Positions 53,369-62,849 of a stretch of DNA of 64,000 nucleotides are shown here, piece after piece. This DNA comes from Halocynthiibacter sp. SDUM655004. Its GTDB lineage: Bacteria > Pseudomonadota > Alphaproteobacteria > Rhodobacterales > Rhodobacteraceae. The stretch is taken from NCBI RefSeq assembly GCF_026015885.1, contig NZ_JAPDUG010000003.1:176761-240760 (forward strand), given 5' to 3'. Each line of letters starts with the position of its first letter. Position 1 is the stretch's first letter. The position numbers and the translations under genes are program-made. The notes beneath the pieces were generated by a model. It saw only the letters and a program-made list of their open reading frames with translations. It had not been told where the DNA came from and did not search any database.

Positions 53369-54646
53369 TTAACGCAGGGAGCGCCCTTTAACGATCGCGT
53401 CTTTTCCGAACTTCTCTCTTATAGAGTCTGTCGCACGTTCGGCGCGACTGCGCTGCTCTGCTTGTGGATCGAGCAAATCGCCAGTGAGGTCAGCGGCCTG
53501 TGCGGGAATGAGGTCGCTAAGGCCAACACCGATCAGTCGAAATGGTCCTTGGTCGCTGACCTGATCAAATAGCCCGCGCGCGGTGTGATAGATCTTGTCT
53601 GCCATCTGTGTCGCGTCTCGAAGGCTCAGGCGGCGGGAAAGAGCCGTAAAGTTGGCACGTTTGAGTTTGAGGGTCACGACCCGACCCGCGAGGTCTCGTG
53701 CTTTTGCGCGGTCACTGACCTGCTCGGCAAGGCGCCAAATATACCCGTCCAACAAGTCGGGGTCGGAGGTGTCCTCAAAGAAGGTGGTTTCATTCGAGAT
53801 CGATTTGACCGGCGCGTTGGTGGACACGCGGCGGTAATCTTCTCCGCGAGCAAGATGCCAAAGCCGATCGCCCATGCCGCCAAACCGCTCATGCAACTCG
53901 CGACGATCCCAGCGGAGAATATCGTCAAATGTGCGCAGCCCAGCCTTTTCAAGTGAGGCCTGAAATGCGGGGCCGACGCCCCAAATCATGCGCACGGGCT
54001 TCCCGCGAAGAAAGTCTGGTGTTTCGGCCTTCCCGATGATTGCAAAGCCACGCGGCTTATCCAAATCGCTTGCCACCTTAGCCAGAAACTTGTTGTGCGA
54101 TAGCCCGATCGAGCCAGTGACACCCACTTCATCTTTCATACGTTTCACAAGCCGCGCGAGCATAACGGCCGGTGGATGACCATGGAGCTTTTGCGTTCCA
54201 GTGAGATCCATAAAGGCTTCGTCCAGTGACAAAGGCTCCACTTTGGGGGTGAGCTCGTCCATCATTTTGCGCACTGCTCGGCTCGCCTCGACATAGGCAC
54301 CCATACGCGGCTTCACGACAACAGCGTCGGGGCAGAGCTTGAGCGCCTGAAACATCGGCATGGCAGAGCGCACACCCTTGATCCGCGCCACATAGCAAGC
54401 GGTGGATACCACACCGCGTTTGCCACCTCCGATGATGACGGGCTTGTCCTGTAGCGCGGGATTGTCGCGCTTCTCAACGCTTGCATAAAACGCATCACAA
54501 TCCATGTGCGCTATGCTTAGATCGAATAGTTCGTCATGTACCAAAACCCGAGGGTTGCCGCATTCCGGACAACGCAGCATTGCCGATGGTTCGGCGTGAA
54601 ACTCTGCCAGACAGGAGCGGCAAATGGCGGGTTGAGGTTGGGGCAT
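53369..54646 (-). CDS. dinB: DNA polymerase IV (Y-family) with N-terminal zinc-ribbon
   Basis: A 425-residue translesion polymerase. The catalytic core begins at about residue 42 with IAHMDCDAFYASVEKRDNP (metal Asp49) and includes LSLDEAFMDLTG (second metal site) and the helix-hairpin-helix IWGVGPAFQASLEKAGLRT; the little-finger domain follows. Ahead of it, residues 1-35 hold a Cys4 knuckle (Cys9, Cys12, Cys26, Cys29: ICRSCLA ... LRCPECG), which E. coli DinB lacks. The C-terminus lacks a clear QxxLxLF clamp-binding motif; FGKDAIVKGRSLR ends it. The stop touches that of the formylglutamate hydrolase gene with no spacer. No LexA site was identified. Confidence 0.93.
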   Translation of the reverse strand: MPQPQPAICRSCLAEFHAEPSAMLRCPECGNPRVLVHDELFDLSIAHMDCDAFYASVEKRDNPALQDKPVIIGGGKRGVVSTACYVARIKGVRSAMPMFQALKLCPDAVVVKPRMGAYVEASRAVRKMMDELTPKVEPLSLDEAFMDLTGTQKLHGHPPAVMLARLVKRMKDEVGVTGSIGLSHNKFLAKVASDLDKPRGFAIIGKAETPDFLRGKPVRMIWGVGPAFQASLEKAGLRTFDDILRWDRRELHERFGGMGDRLWHLARGEDYRRVSTNAPVKSISNETTFFEDTSDPDLLDGYIWRLAEQVSDRAKARDLAGRVVTLKLKRANFTALSRRLSLRDATQMADKIYHTARGLFDQVSDQGPFRLIGVGLSDLIPAQAADLTGDLLDPQAEQRSRAERATDSIREKFGKDAIVKGRSLR

Positions 54647-54771
54647 GTTAATAGACTAGGCTTCTCTCGGGAATTCGACAATGGCGAGACTTTGCAGAAA
54701 TTCCCCTTTAAGATCGCCAAGAAGAAGCGCATATCAAGATTAAACAAAAACAATTTATTAAGGGGAATGCT

Positions 54772-55653
54772 ATGGATGTAAACGGACTTATTGGCGGCAA
54801 TATTGTGCTGCTCCTCATCGCAGGTTTTATTATCCTGTCGATCTTTCTTGGGGTGCGGATCGTACCGCAGTCGGAAAAATATGTGGTGGAGCGGTTTGGC
54901 CGTCTTCGCGCTGTTCTTGGGCCAGGGATTAACTTTATTGTCCCGTTTCTTGATGTCGTACGCCACAAAATCTCGATTCTCGAACGTCAGCTGCCTACTG
55001 CGTCGCAAGATGCGATTACATCAGACAACGTTTTGGTTCAGGTCGAGACTTCTGTGTTCTATCGTATTATAGAGCCGGAAAAGACGGTTTACCGTATTCG
55101 TGATGTTGACGCGGCGATTGCCACAACGGTGGCTGGTATTGTGCGATCTGGTATTGGCCAGATGGAACTCGACGAGGTTCAAAGCAACCGCCAGCAGCTC
55201 ATCGCGCAGATTAAGCAGCAGGTTGAGGATGCGGTGGACGATTGGGGAATTGAAGTGACGCGCGCCGAAATTCTTGATGTGAACCTCGATCAAGCGACCC
55301 GTGACGCAATGCTCCAACAGCTCAACGCCGAACGCGCGCGTCGTGCACAGGTTACCGAAGCGGAAGGTTCAAAGCGGGCTGTGGAACTTAATGCCGATGC
55401 GGAGCTCTATTCTGCGGAGCAAGCGGCCAAAGCGCGCCGGATTTCCGCTGAGGCCGAGGCTTACGCGACCAAAGTTGTTGCCGAAGCAATCCGTGAGAAC
55501 GGCATTGAAGCGGCGCAATATCAGGTTGCGCTTAAACAGGTCGAGGCACTTACCGTTGTTGGTAAAGGTGATGGTAAACAGACTGTCTTGCTACCCGCGG
55601 CTGCACTCGACGCCTTCAGCGATGCCTTTAACATGTTGAAAGGAAAACCCTGA
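54772..55653 (+). CDS. SPFH/Band 7 membrane protein (stomatin/QmcA-like)
   Basis: A 293-residue SPFH protein. One N-terminal membrane helix (residues about 8-28) precedes the SPFH domain (IVPQSEKYVVERFGRL, GPGINFIVPFLDVV, DAITSDNVLVQVETSVFYRI). A long Ala/Glu-rich coiled coil (about 185-260, QLNAERARRAQVTEAEG) drives oligomerisation. Such proteins form large ring assemblies that organise membrane microdomains and modulate proteases such as FtsH. AAGGGGAATGCT precedes the ATG. The next gene, overlapping by one base, encodes an NfeD protein, the usual partner. Confidence 0.93.
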   Translation: MDVNGLIGGNIVLLLIAGFIILSIFLGVRIVPQSEKYVVERFGRLRAVLGPGINFIVPFLDVVRHKISILERQLPTASQDAITSDNVLVQVETSVFYRIIEPEKTVYRIRDVDAAIATTVAGIVRSGIGQMELDEVQSNRQQLIAQIKQQVEDAVDDWGIEVTRAEILDVNLDQATRDAMLQQLNAERARRAQVTEAEGSKRAVELNADAELYSAEQAAKARRISAEAEAYATKVVAEAIRENGIEAAQYQVALKQVEALTVVGKGDGKQTVLLPAAALDAFSDAFNMLKGKP

Positions 55654-55922
55654 TGCTTTGGAATGAATGGTGGGTCTGGATGGCAGCGGGGCTTGTGCTT
55701 GGCATTGTCGAGATACTGATCCCCGGATTCGTTTTCCTCGGCTTTGCGATTGGCGCGCTGGTGATCGGGCTATGCCTTGCCATCGGAGTGCCGCTCGGCG
55801 GCATCTACCTAATGCTCGTGATCTTTGCCGCAGTCTCGCTTGTAGCTTGGATTGCGTTGCGCCGAATTATCGGCGTGCGTGAAGGCCAGACCAAGATCAT
55901 TGACCGCGACATCAACAATTAA
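55653..55922 (+). CDS. NfeD-like membrane protein (short form)
   Basis: An 89-residue membrane protein with three helices (WMAAGLVLGIVEILIPGFVF then two more) and a short polar tail (GVREGQTKIIDRDINN). The IPGFVFLGFAIGALVIG block is typical of short NfeD proteins. The OB-fold domain of longer NfeD is absent or reduced. Its ATG shares one base with the SPFH stop (TGATG), so translation is coupled; the two proteins are expected to work together in membrane organisation. A terminator follows seven bases after the stop. Confidence 0.9.
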   Translation: MLWNEWWVWMAAGLVLGIVEILIPGFVFLGFAIGALVIGLCLAIGVPLGGIYLMLVIFAAVSLVAWIALRRIIGVREGQTKIIDRDINN

Positions 55923-55928
55923 TGAAAC

Positions 55929-55954
55929 GCCCCGCTGCTCTTGGCGGGGCTTTT
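55929..55954 (+). terminator. Intrinsic terminator after the SPFH-NfeD operon
   Basis: GCCCCGC (55929-55935) pairs with GCGGGGC (55944-55950) around an 8-base loop, followed by TTTTCTT. The pyrF stop of the opposite strand lies just beyond, at 55956. Confidence 0.85.
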
Positions 55955-55955
55955 C

Positions 55956-56651
55956 TTATACGTCGCTAAGCTCGGTGATAATATCCTGCGCAGCCTTCGC
56001 AGGATCATCGGCTTGCCAGATTGGGCGACCCACGACGATATGATCGGCACCATCCTCAATCGCTGAAGTTGGCGTTGCAACGCGCTTTTGATCGCCAAGC
56101 GCTGCACCCGAAGGGCGGACACCAGGCGTTACAATCAAACGTCCTTCGGCTTGGGGAAGCGCGCGGATCAGCTTGGCTTCTTGTGGGCTAGCGATTACAC
56201 CATCTGCTCCGGCTTCAAGCGCTTTTGCTGCGCGCTCCACGACAAGCTCCTGAACGTCACCCGCTTTCATCAAGCCTGCGTCAAGGTCGGCGCGGTCAAG
56301 CGATGTCAGGATCGTGACGGCCAGAATTTTCAGATTACTTCCGGCCTTGCCTTCACCAGCTGCGCGCACCACATGCGGATCGCCATGCACAGTCAGGAAG
56401 TCCAGATCATACTGCGCAATCCCTCGCACTGCAGATTCAACCGTCGCGCCAATATCAAAGAACTTCATATCAAGGAAAATGCGTTTTCCATGCTCTTGCT
56501 TAAGTTCATTTGCCAACGCTAGTCCGCCACCTGTCAGCATGCCGAGGCCAATTTTGTAGAAGTCGACAACCGGATTAAGTGCCTCGCAAAGCGGTAGCGC
56601 CTGAACAACATTCGGGACATCGAGGGCAACGATTAGGCGATCATCTGACAT
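55956..56651 (-). CDS. pyrF: Orotidine 5'-phosphate decarboxylase
   Basis: A 231-residue TIM-barrel enzyme for the last step of UMP synthesis. Motifs: LIVALDVPNV at strand 1, the catalytic array IFLDMKFFDIGAT (Asp-x-Lys-x-x-Asp), LTVHGDP, VTPGVRPSG and IVVGRPIWQ for phosphate binding. The start at 56651 follows AAAGGAATGCGCC; the frame is open up to 56816 but that part is not PyrF-like. It is transcribed toward the SPFH-NfeD operon and is divergent from clpB. Confidence 0.97.
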   Translation of the reverse strand: MSDDRLIVALDVPNVVQALPLCEALNPVVDFYKIGLGMLTGGGLALANELKQEHGKRIFLDMKFFDIGATVESAVRGIAQYDLDFLTVHGDPHVVRAAGEGKAGSNLKILAVTILTSLDRADLDAGLMKAGDVQELVVERAAKALEAGADGVIASPQEAKLIRALPQAEGRLIVTPGVRPSGAALGDQKRVATPTSAIEDGADHIVVGRPIWQADDPAKAAQDIITELSDV

Positions 56652-56753
56652 GGCGCATTCCTTTGAAGAGCTGGGTTTGCCTCTCTTACGCGGCGGCGGA
56701 AAAACCATCAAGCCATGACCGACCCAGTTGGTGAGACATTTTTGTCGCAATCC

Positions 56754-56782
56754 ATTGAATGCGCGGCTCTGCAATCCTATCT
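56754..56782 (+). promoter_or_regulatory. Candidate RpoH (sigma-32-type) promoter for clpB
   Basis: ATTGAA (56754-56759), 16 bases, then CCTATCT (56776-56782). This resembles the alphaproteobacterial heat-shock pattern CTTGAA ... CYTATNT with one mismatch in the -35. It lies 79 bases before the clpB ATG, a plausible leader length. Confidence 0.45.
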
Positions 56783-56860
56783 CTTGGGTAAGGCCCGAAT
56801 GGGGCTGTGCCGACATATCGGGCAGCTTCTTGAAAGGGTGCTTAGAGAAGGAGATATCGA

Positions 56861-59476
56861 ATGAATTTAGAGAAATTCACTGAGAGGTCGCGCGGTTTCA
56901 TCCAAGCGGCCCAAACTATTGCTATCCGAGAAAATCACCAGAGACTTGCGCCAGAACACCTGTTGAAGGCGCTGCTTGATGATGAGCAAGGATTGGCAGC
57001 AAACCTCATAACAAGAGCTGGCGGCAAGCTTGGACAGGTCGACGAGGCCCTGCAGGTTGCGCTCGGCAAAATTCCACAAGTTTCTGGCGACGCGGCACAG
57101 GTCTATATGGACCCGCAAACCGCTAAGGTTCTTGCCGAAGCGGAGAAACTGGCCAAGAAAGCCGGTGATAGCTTTGTTCCTGTAGAGCGGATTCTGACCG
57201 CGCTTGCGATCACCCGTTCCAAGGCCAAAGACGCTTTGGACGCTGGTGGCGTCACTGCGCAGAAACTGAATGAAGCGATCAATGATATTCGCAAGGGTCG
57301 CACCGCCGATTCCGCGAGTGCGGAAGAGGGCTATGATGCGCTCAAGAAATATGCGCGAGATCTGACCGAAGCTGCGGAGCAAGGTAAGATTGACCCAATC
57401 ATTGGCCGCGACGAAGAAATTCGCCGCACGATGCAGGTCTTGAGTCGCCGCACCAAAAACAATCCGGTTCTGATTGGTGAACCTGGTGTGGGTAAAACCG
57501 CGATTGCCGAGGGCCTTGCGCTGCGGATCGTGAATGGTGATGTGCCTGAAAGTCTGCGCAACAAAAAGCTGTTGTCTCTGGATATGGGCGCGCTGATTGC
57601 CGGTGCGAAATACCGAGGAGAATTCGAAGAGCGGCTCAAAGCTGTTCTAAGCGAAGTCACTTCGGCGAGCGGCGAAATCATCTTGTTCATTGACGAAATG
57701 CACACGCTGGTTGGCGCGGGCAAATCCGATGGCGCGATGGACGCGAGCAACTTGCTTAAACCCGCACTTGCACGGGGTGAGCTGCACTGTGTTGGCGCAA
57801 CAACGCTTGATGAGTACCGTAAGCATGTCGAAAAAGATGCGGCGCTTGCCCGTCGGTTCCAACCAGTGATGGTTGAGGAGCCAACAGAGCAAGATACAAT
57901 CTCGATCCTGCGCGGTATTAAAGAGAAGTACGAGCTTCACCACGGTGTTCGCATTACCGACAGCGCGCTTGTCGCAGCGGCAACGTTGAGCCATCGCTAC
58001 ATCACGGATCGGTTCTTGCCGGATAAGGCAATTGACCTGATGGACGAGGCCGCCAGCCGTTTGCGCATGGAAGTCGACAGTAAACCCGAAGAGCTTGATA
58101 CGCTTGACCGCGAAATTCTTCAGAAACAGATCGAGGCCGAAGCGCTTCGTCTTGAGGATGACAAGGCCAGCAAGGATCGGCTTGAAAAGTTGGAAGTTGA
58201 ACTTTCCGAACTTCAGGAGAAATCCGCTGCGATGACGGCTACATGGCAAGCAGAGCGCGATAAGCTCGCCAACGCGCGAGACCTCAAGGAGCATCTTGAT
58301 CGTGCGCGTGCCGAATTGGATATCGCCAAACGTGATGGCAATCTGGCGAAGGCCGGTGAGCTTTCTTATGGCGTGATTCCAGAGCTTGAAAAGCGCTTGG
58401 CTGAGGCTGAAGCGAGTGAAAGCGAGGCAATGGTCGCCGAGGCCGTCCGCCCAGAGCAAATCGCAAGTGTGGTTGAGCGCTGGACCGGTATTCCGACAAG
58501 CAAGATGCTTGAAGGCGAGCGTGAGAAACTGCTTCGTATGGAAGAAGAGCTTGGCCGACGTGTGATCGGGCAGCGTGGTGCTGTTCAGGCGGTTTCGAAT
58601 GCTGTTCGTCGTGCGCGCGCTGGGTTGAACGATGAGAATCGTCCGCTCGGTAGCTTCTTGTTCCTTGGGCCAACTGGTGTCGGTAAAACCGAGCTGACCA
58701 AGGCGGTTGCCGATTTCCTCTTTGATGACGACAGCGCAATGGTGCGTATTGATATGTCGGAATTCATGGAGAAACACGCGGTTGCGCGTTTGATCGGTGC
58801 CCCTCCCGGCTATGTCGGTTATGACGAAGGCGGTGTTCTGACCGAAGCTGTACGGCGTAGACCATATCAAGTTGTGCTGTTTGACGAAGTCGAAAAGGCG
58901 CATCCCGATGTGTTCAACGTGTTGCTTCAGGTTCTGGATGACGGTGTGCTGACTGATGGTCAGGGACGGACTGTGGACTTCAAGCAAACGCTGATTATCC
59001 TGACATCCAACCTTGGTGCGCAGGCATTGAGCATGTTGCCGGAAGGCGCGGATGCGTCCGAAGCCAAGCGTGATGTGATGGATGCGGTGCGGGCACACTT
59101 CCGCCCCGAATTCCTCAACCGGCTTGATGAAACGATCATCTTTGATCGGCTCTCGCGCGATGACATGGACGGCATTGTCGATATCCAACTTGGATTGCTC
59201 GACAAACGTTTGGCGCGTCGTGGTATTACGCTTGATCTTGATGATGGTGCCCGCAAGTGGCTGGCAGACGAGGGGTATGACCCTGTCTTTGGCGCACGGC
59301 CGCTGAAGCGCGTTATCCAGCGTGCGTTGCAAGATCAGCTTGCCGAAATGCTCTTGGCTGGTGACGTGATGGATGGCGACACCATTCCGGTTACGGCTGG
59401 AGCAGACGGGCTTCTTGTTGGGGATCGGCTCTCGACCTCCAACAGACAACCGCCGCAAGACGCTGTCGTTCACTAA
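56861..59476 (+). CDS. clpB: ATP-dependent chaperone ClpB (Hsp100)
   Basis: An 871-residue disaggregase that pulls polypeptides out of aggregates with DnaK/DnaJ. The Clp-N repeats (residues 1-145) start [20 protein letters not shown]1 has Walker A GEPGVGKT near residue 206 and [15 protein letters not shown]; the coiled-coil middle domain (about 405-530, [16 protein letters not shown] ...) distinguishes ClpB from ClpA; AAA2 has [10 protein letters not shown] near 602, [20 protein letters not shown] and the C-terminal [12 protein letters not shown]. No ClpP-binding loop is expected. AGAAGGAGATATC precedes the ATG. A strong terminator follows. Confidence 0.97.
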   Translation: MNLEKFTERSRGFIQAAQTIAIRENHQRLAPEHLLKALLDDEQGLAANLITRAGGKLGQVDEALQVALGKIPQVSGDAAQVYMDPQTAKVLAEAEKLAKKAGDSFVPVERILTALAITRSKAKDALDAGGVTAQKLNEAINDIRKGRTADSASAEEGYDALKKYARDLTEAAEQGKIDPIIGRDEEIRRTMQVLSRRTKNNPVLIGEPGVGKTAIAEGLALRIVNGDVPESLRNKKLLSLDMGALIAGAKYRGEFEERLKAVLSEVTSASGEIILFIDEMHTLVGAGKSDGAMDASNLLKPALARGELHCVGATTLDEYRKHVEKDAALARRFQPVMVEEPTEQDTISILRGIKEKYELHHGVRITDSALVAAATLSHRYITDRFLPDKAIDLMDEAASRLRMEVDSKPEELDTLDREILQKQIEAEALRLEDDKASKDRLEKLEVELSELQEKSAAMTATWQAERDKLANARDLKEHLDRARAELDIAKRDGNLAKAGELSYGVIPELEKRLAEAEASESEAMVAEAVRPEQIASVVERWTGIPTSKMLEGEREKLLRMEEELGRRVIGQRGAVQAVSNAVRRARAGLNDENRPLGSFLFLGPTGVGKTELTKAVADFLFDDDSAMVRIDMSEFMEKHAVARLIGAPPGYVGYDEGGVLTEAVRRRPYQVVLFDEVEKAHPDVFNVLLQVLDDGVLTDGQGRTVDFKQTLIILTSNLGAQALSMLPEGADASEAKRDVMDAVRAHFRPEFLNRLDETIIFDRLSRDDMDGIVDIQLGLLDKRLARRGITLDLDDGARKWLADEGYDPVFGARPLKRVIQRALQDQLAEMLLAGDVMDGDTIPVTAGADGLLVGDRLSTSNRQPPQDAVVH

Positions 59477-59483
59477 GCTCATT

Positions 59484-59515
59484 AGGCCGCCTCATTAATC
59501 GAGGCGGCCTTTTTT
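59484..59515 (+). terminator. Intrinsic terminator after clpB
   Basis: AGGCCGCCTC (59484-59493) pairs perfectly with GAGGCGGCCT (59501-59510) around a 7-base loop, followed by TTTTTGTTT. It begins eight bases after the clpB stop. Confidence 0.92.
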
Positions 59516-59580
59516 GTTTGAAATGACTTGCTTGCCCCGCATGCCTTGGCCAAGCTGACACGAATTCAGGAGGAAATTGC

Positions 59581-61086
59581 ATGAGATTCATGGGGTGGGC
59601 AGGGCAAGCGCTCGAGATTTTGGCGCTAATGTTTGTTTGGCTCTTGGGACTCGCCGTCTTGGCCGCGGCAATTATGTTTGTCATCGACAGGACGCAGACC
59701 GAAGATGCAGTTCGCAGAAATTATCCTGTGATCGGGCGGTTTCGGAAGCTTTTCACGACGTTGGGCGAATTCTTCCGACAGTATTTCTTTGCTATGGATC
59801 GCGAAGAACTCCCTTTTAACCGAGCACAGCGAGATTGGGTGTCGCGCGCCGCTAAAGGCTCAAGCAATACCGTTGCGTTTGGCAGTACAAGAAATCTCGC
59901 GGTACCGGGCACTCCGATCTTTGTGAACGCGGCGTTTCCACCTCTGGATGATCAATTCGCAAGCACAGATCCGATGACCATTGGGCCCGGAGCGCGGGCA
60001 CCCTATGTTGCAAAATCCATATTCAATATTTCGGGTATGAGTTATGGCGCGCTGAGCAAACCTGCTGTTCGGGCTTTGTCGCTTGGCGCTAGGGAGGCCG
60101 GAATTTGGATTAACACAGGAGAGGGCGGTCTTTCTCCTTATCATCTTGAGGGCAAGCCGGATGTCGTTTTTCAGATCGGCACGGCGAACTATGGCGTCTG
60201 CGACGAGAACGGGCGGCTTTCAGAGGAGCGGTTGCAAAATGTTGCGGCCATCCCAGAGGTCAAGATGTTTGAACTTAAACTCGCGCAAGGGGCCAAGCCC
60301 GGAAAAGGCGGTATACTTCCAGCAGAGAAGGTAAGTGCTGAAATTGCCGAGATCAGGGGAATCCCAGCAGGCAAGGCAAGCATCTCGCCAAACCGGATCA
60401 GAGGCGTTGACGACTGGCAACAATTGCTCGATTTGATTTGCCACATACGCGAAGTTACCGGCAAGCCGGTTGGTTTTAAAACGGTTGTTGGTTCAACAGA
60501 ACCTTTGCGCGATCTTTTTGCCTTGATCGCCGAGCGTGGAGCAGATTGTGCGCCGGATTTCATAACCATCGATGGCGGAGAGGGCGGGACGGGAGCTGCA
60601 CCGATGCCTCTTATTGACTTGGTCGGGATGCCGATCAGAGAGGCATTGCCCAAAATTTCTGCGCTTCGAGATGAGTTCGGACTGAAAGACAGGATTCGCA
60701 TTATTGCGAGTGGTAAGCTTGTTAACCCCGGCGATGTCGCATGGGCGCTGGCGGCGGGTGCGGATTTTGTAACATCCGCGCGGGGGTTCATGTTTAGCCT
60801 CGGGTGTATTCAAGCGTTAAAATGCAACAAGAACACTTGCCCAACCGGCATAACCACACACGATCCACATCTACAGCGCGGGCTGGTACCGGAAGATAAG
60901 TATAAGAAAGTCGCACAATACGCGAAAGGAATCATCAAAGAGGTGGAAACGATTGCGCATTCGGTTGGCGTATCGGAGCCCCGTAAGATTCGACGGCATC
61001 ATGTTCGGCTTGTCATGCCTGATGGATCCAGCAGACGTATGAACGAGATTTTCCCTAATCAAGCGAGCGGCCCGCGCGAGGCCTAA
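59581..61086 (+). CDS. Membrane-anchored FMN-binding glutamate synthase-like protein
   Basis: A 501-residue protein whose core is the FMN-binding alpha/beta-barrel of glutamate synthase large subunit (GltB domain). An N-terminal hydrophobic helix (about 9-34) anchors it; a basic/aromatic linker follows (RRNYPVIGRFRKLF). Barrel motifs are FNISGMSYGALSKPAVRALS, NTGEGGLSPYHLEG, KLAQGAKPGKGGILP, ITIDGGEGGTGAAP and IRIIASGKLVNPGDVAWALA. The [3Fe-4S] ligands Cys409, Cys415 and Cys420 have the C-x5-C-x4-C spacing of GltB. The glutaminase and the flavin-reductase (GltD) parts are absent, so true GOGAT activity is doubtful. AGGAGGAAATTGC precedes the ATG. Confidence 0.9.
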   Translation: MRFMGWAGQALEILALMFVWLLGLAVLAAAIMFVIDRTQTEDAVRRNYPVIGRFRKLFTTLGEFFRQYFFAMDREELPFNRAQRDWVSRAAKGSSNTVAFGSTRNLAVPGTPIFVNAAFPPLDDQFASTDPMTIGPGARAPYVAKSIFNISGMSYGALSKPAVRALSLGAREAGIWINTGEGGLSPYHLEGKPDVVFQIGTANYGVCDENGRLSEERLQNVAAIPEVKMFELKLAQGAKPGKGGILPAEKVSAEIAEIRGIPAGKASISPNRIRGVDDWQQLLDLICHIREVTGKPVGFKTVVGSTEPLRDLFALIAERGADCAPDFITIDGGEGGTGAAPMPLIDLVGMPIREALPKISALRDEFGLKDRIRIIASGKLVNPGDVAWALAAGADFVTSARGFMFSLGCIQALKCNKNTCPTGITTHDPHLQRGLVPEDKYKKVAQYAKGIIKEVETIAHSVGVSEPRKIRRHHVRLVMPDGSSRRMNEIFPNQASGPREA

Positions 61087-61108
61087 AGACGCGCGGGCGG
61101 CAGTGGCT

Positions 61109-61684
61109 TTATTCCAGAACACCCATGTTGATGGCATAGGTTACCGCACCAATCGGAGAGCCGGACTCCGGGTCGCTAATGGTCATTGAAACCTGAACAA
61201 CATAATCGCCCGTGCTTTCATCCAGCTCAACATCGCCAATGTGTACACCACCAGTGCCGGTGCCAAAGCTCTCTTGGAACTTAGCTTCGTCGCCTTGCCA
61301 ATAATCTGAAGTAACGGCAGATTGCCCGACATTCAGACCGTAACTATCCATGACAAAGACTTCGCTGACCAATCCGTTTGCGGCTGACTGCTTGTCCTTC
61401 AGGTGGGCCGAGACTGGATTTCCCAGAACCTCGGTTTGCAACGGTGTATCTGCAGAACCGATTTCCGCGCGCCATTGTGAATCAAGTGCGTCGATCTTTG
61501 ATTGAGAGATTCCATCGTGATTGGCGTTTTGTTTCTTGATCGCGGCGATAACGACCGGTGACTTTACCCAGCCCGCAAGCTCGTTGGATAGAAGCCCCTG
61601 AATTTTGTCATCTGCGTTTGCTCCGAAGGCCGCAGACGCGAAAACCGAAAGCGCCGCTGTGAGGGCGCAAGCAATACTCTTCAT
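61109..61684 (-). CDS. Secreted PDC/Cache sensor-like protein
   Basis: A 191-residue exported protein. A signal peptide (MKSIACALTAALSVFASAAF, cleavage near FGANA) is followed by one alpha/beta domain with the PDC (extracellular PAS-like) pattern of chemoreceptor and kinase sensors: a long N-terminal helix (WVKSPVVIAAIKKQNAN), SEVFVMDSYGLNVGQSAVTS and DYWQGDEAKFQESFGTGTGG, then VQVSMTISDPESGSPIGAVT. No membrane helix or signalling domain follows, so it is a free periplasmic ligand-binding module. AAAGGAGTAAAA precedes the ATG. It is divergent from msrPQ and ends 22 bases from the convergent GltB-like gene. Confidence 0.75.
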   Translation of the reverse strand: MKSIACALTAALSVFASAAFGANADDKIQGLLSNELAGWVKSPVVIAAIKKQNANHDGISQSKIDALDSQWRAEIGSADTPLQTEVLGNPVSAHLKDKQSAANGLVSEVFVMDSYGLNVGQSAVTSDYWQGDEAKFQESFGTGTGGVHIGDVELDESTGDYVVQVSMTISDPESGSPIGAVTYAINMGVLE

Positions 61685-61889
61685 ATTTTTACTCCTTAAA
61701 AGACCTGTCTGGCCTCGGGCTTCATCAAAAAGGAAAGGCGTTGAGATTCAGCTAACGCCCAAAAATGTTTCAGACTTCACAGAATTCACGGCGTTATTCA
61801 CGCAGGTCCAACATTTGCGTGAAATCTGCAACTTACGCTTTGCGGATGCGGCGGATTGAACGATTGTGGCCAAGACAAAGGAGACTGTT

Positions 61890-62813
61890 ATGTCCAAGAC
61901 ATTCAAAACCGACCTGAAATGGTCTGATGTTACGCCGAAAGCCGACTTTCTGAACCGCCGTCAACTTATGGCAGGCGTCGGTGCGGCGGGGCTTATTGCG
62001 AGTACACCCGCGCTGGGCAAAATCGCGACTGTAAAAAGCCGTTACTCCACAAGCGAAAAACCCAACAGCTTTGAAGACATCACAAAGTACAACAACTTTT
62101 ATGAATTCGGGACGGGCAAAGACGATCCGGCCAAATACGCTGGCGCACTCACAACTGATCCTTGGTCTATCAAGATTGACGGGATGGTTGACCGGCCCGG
62201 CACTTATGATCTTGCTGACATTACTAAGGGTGTCACCATGGAAGAGCGTATCTATCGTTTCCGGTGTGTCGAGGCATGGGCGATGGTCATCCCATGGGTC
62301 GGTTTCGAACTGAGTACGCTCCTTAAGAGAGTGGGCGTTAAATCAGGGGCAAAGTATGTGGCGTTTGAAACGCTGGAGCGTCCGTCCGAAATGATTGGTC
62401 AAAAGCGGCGCACTATTCCTTGGCCGTATCGGGAAGGTCTGCGGCTGGATGAGGCAATGAACCCGCTAACAATTCTGGCGACAGGCCTCTATGGCGACAC
62501 GTTGCCAAATCAGAACGGCGCACCGATCCGACTTGTTGTTCCGTGGAAGTATGGTTTCAAATCCATCAAGTCGATCGTTCGCATTTCTCTTACAAGCAAG
62601 CAGCCAGAAAGCAGTTGGAATATGCTGCAACCAAGTGAGTACGGCTTCTATAGTAATGTGAACCCGAACGTTGACCATCCGAGGTGGAGCCAAGCGAGCG
62701 AACGCAAGATTGGTGGACTGATTGCAAAGCGTCAGCCAACGCTGATGTTCAACGGGTACGAAAAAGAGGTGGCCGGACTCTATAAGGGGATGGATCTGGC
62801 GAAGTTCTATTAA
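61890..62813 (+). CDS. msrP: Protein-methionine-sulfoxide reductase catalytic subunit MsrP
   Basis: A 307-residue periplasmic molybdoenzyme that repairs oxidised methionines in envelope proteins. The twin-arginine signal is [18 protein letters not shown]. The Mo ligand Cys126 lies in [17 protein letters not shown]; pterin-binding blocks include [11 protein letters not shown] and [20 protein letters not shown]. Length matches E. coli YedY/MsrP. The ATG at 61890 follows AAAGGAGACTG; a GTG at 61866 is possible but less apt. msrQ follows after 36 bases. Electrons come from the MsrQ heme protein. Confidence 0.96.
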   Translation: MSKTFKTDLKWSDVTPKADFLNRRQLMAGVGAAGLIASTPALGKIATVKSRYSTSEKPNSFEDITKYNNFYEFGTGKDDPAKYAGALTTDPWSIKIDGMVDRPGTYDLADITKGVTMEERIYRFRCVEAWAMVIPWVGFELSTLLKRVGVKSGAKYVAFETLERPSEMIGQKRRTIPWPYREGLRLDEAMNPLTILATGLYGDTLPNQNGAPIRLVVPWKYGFKSIKSIVRISLTSKQPESSWNMLQPSEYGFYSNVNPNVDHPRWSQASERKIGGLIAKRQPTLMFNGYEKEVAGLYKGMDLAKFY

Positions 62814-62849
62814 AGCGAAACCGCCACTTATTCCGGACAGGACAAACAC

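Noticed and set aside
57647..59482. A 611-codon open frame antisense to clpB
   Set aside because: Same reason: a shadow of a well-conserved gene, with a composition unlike a real protein.
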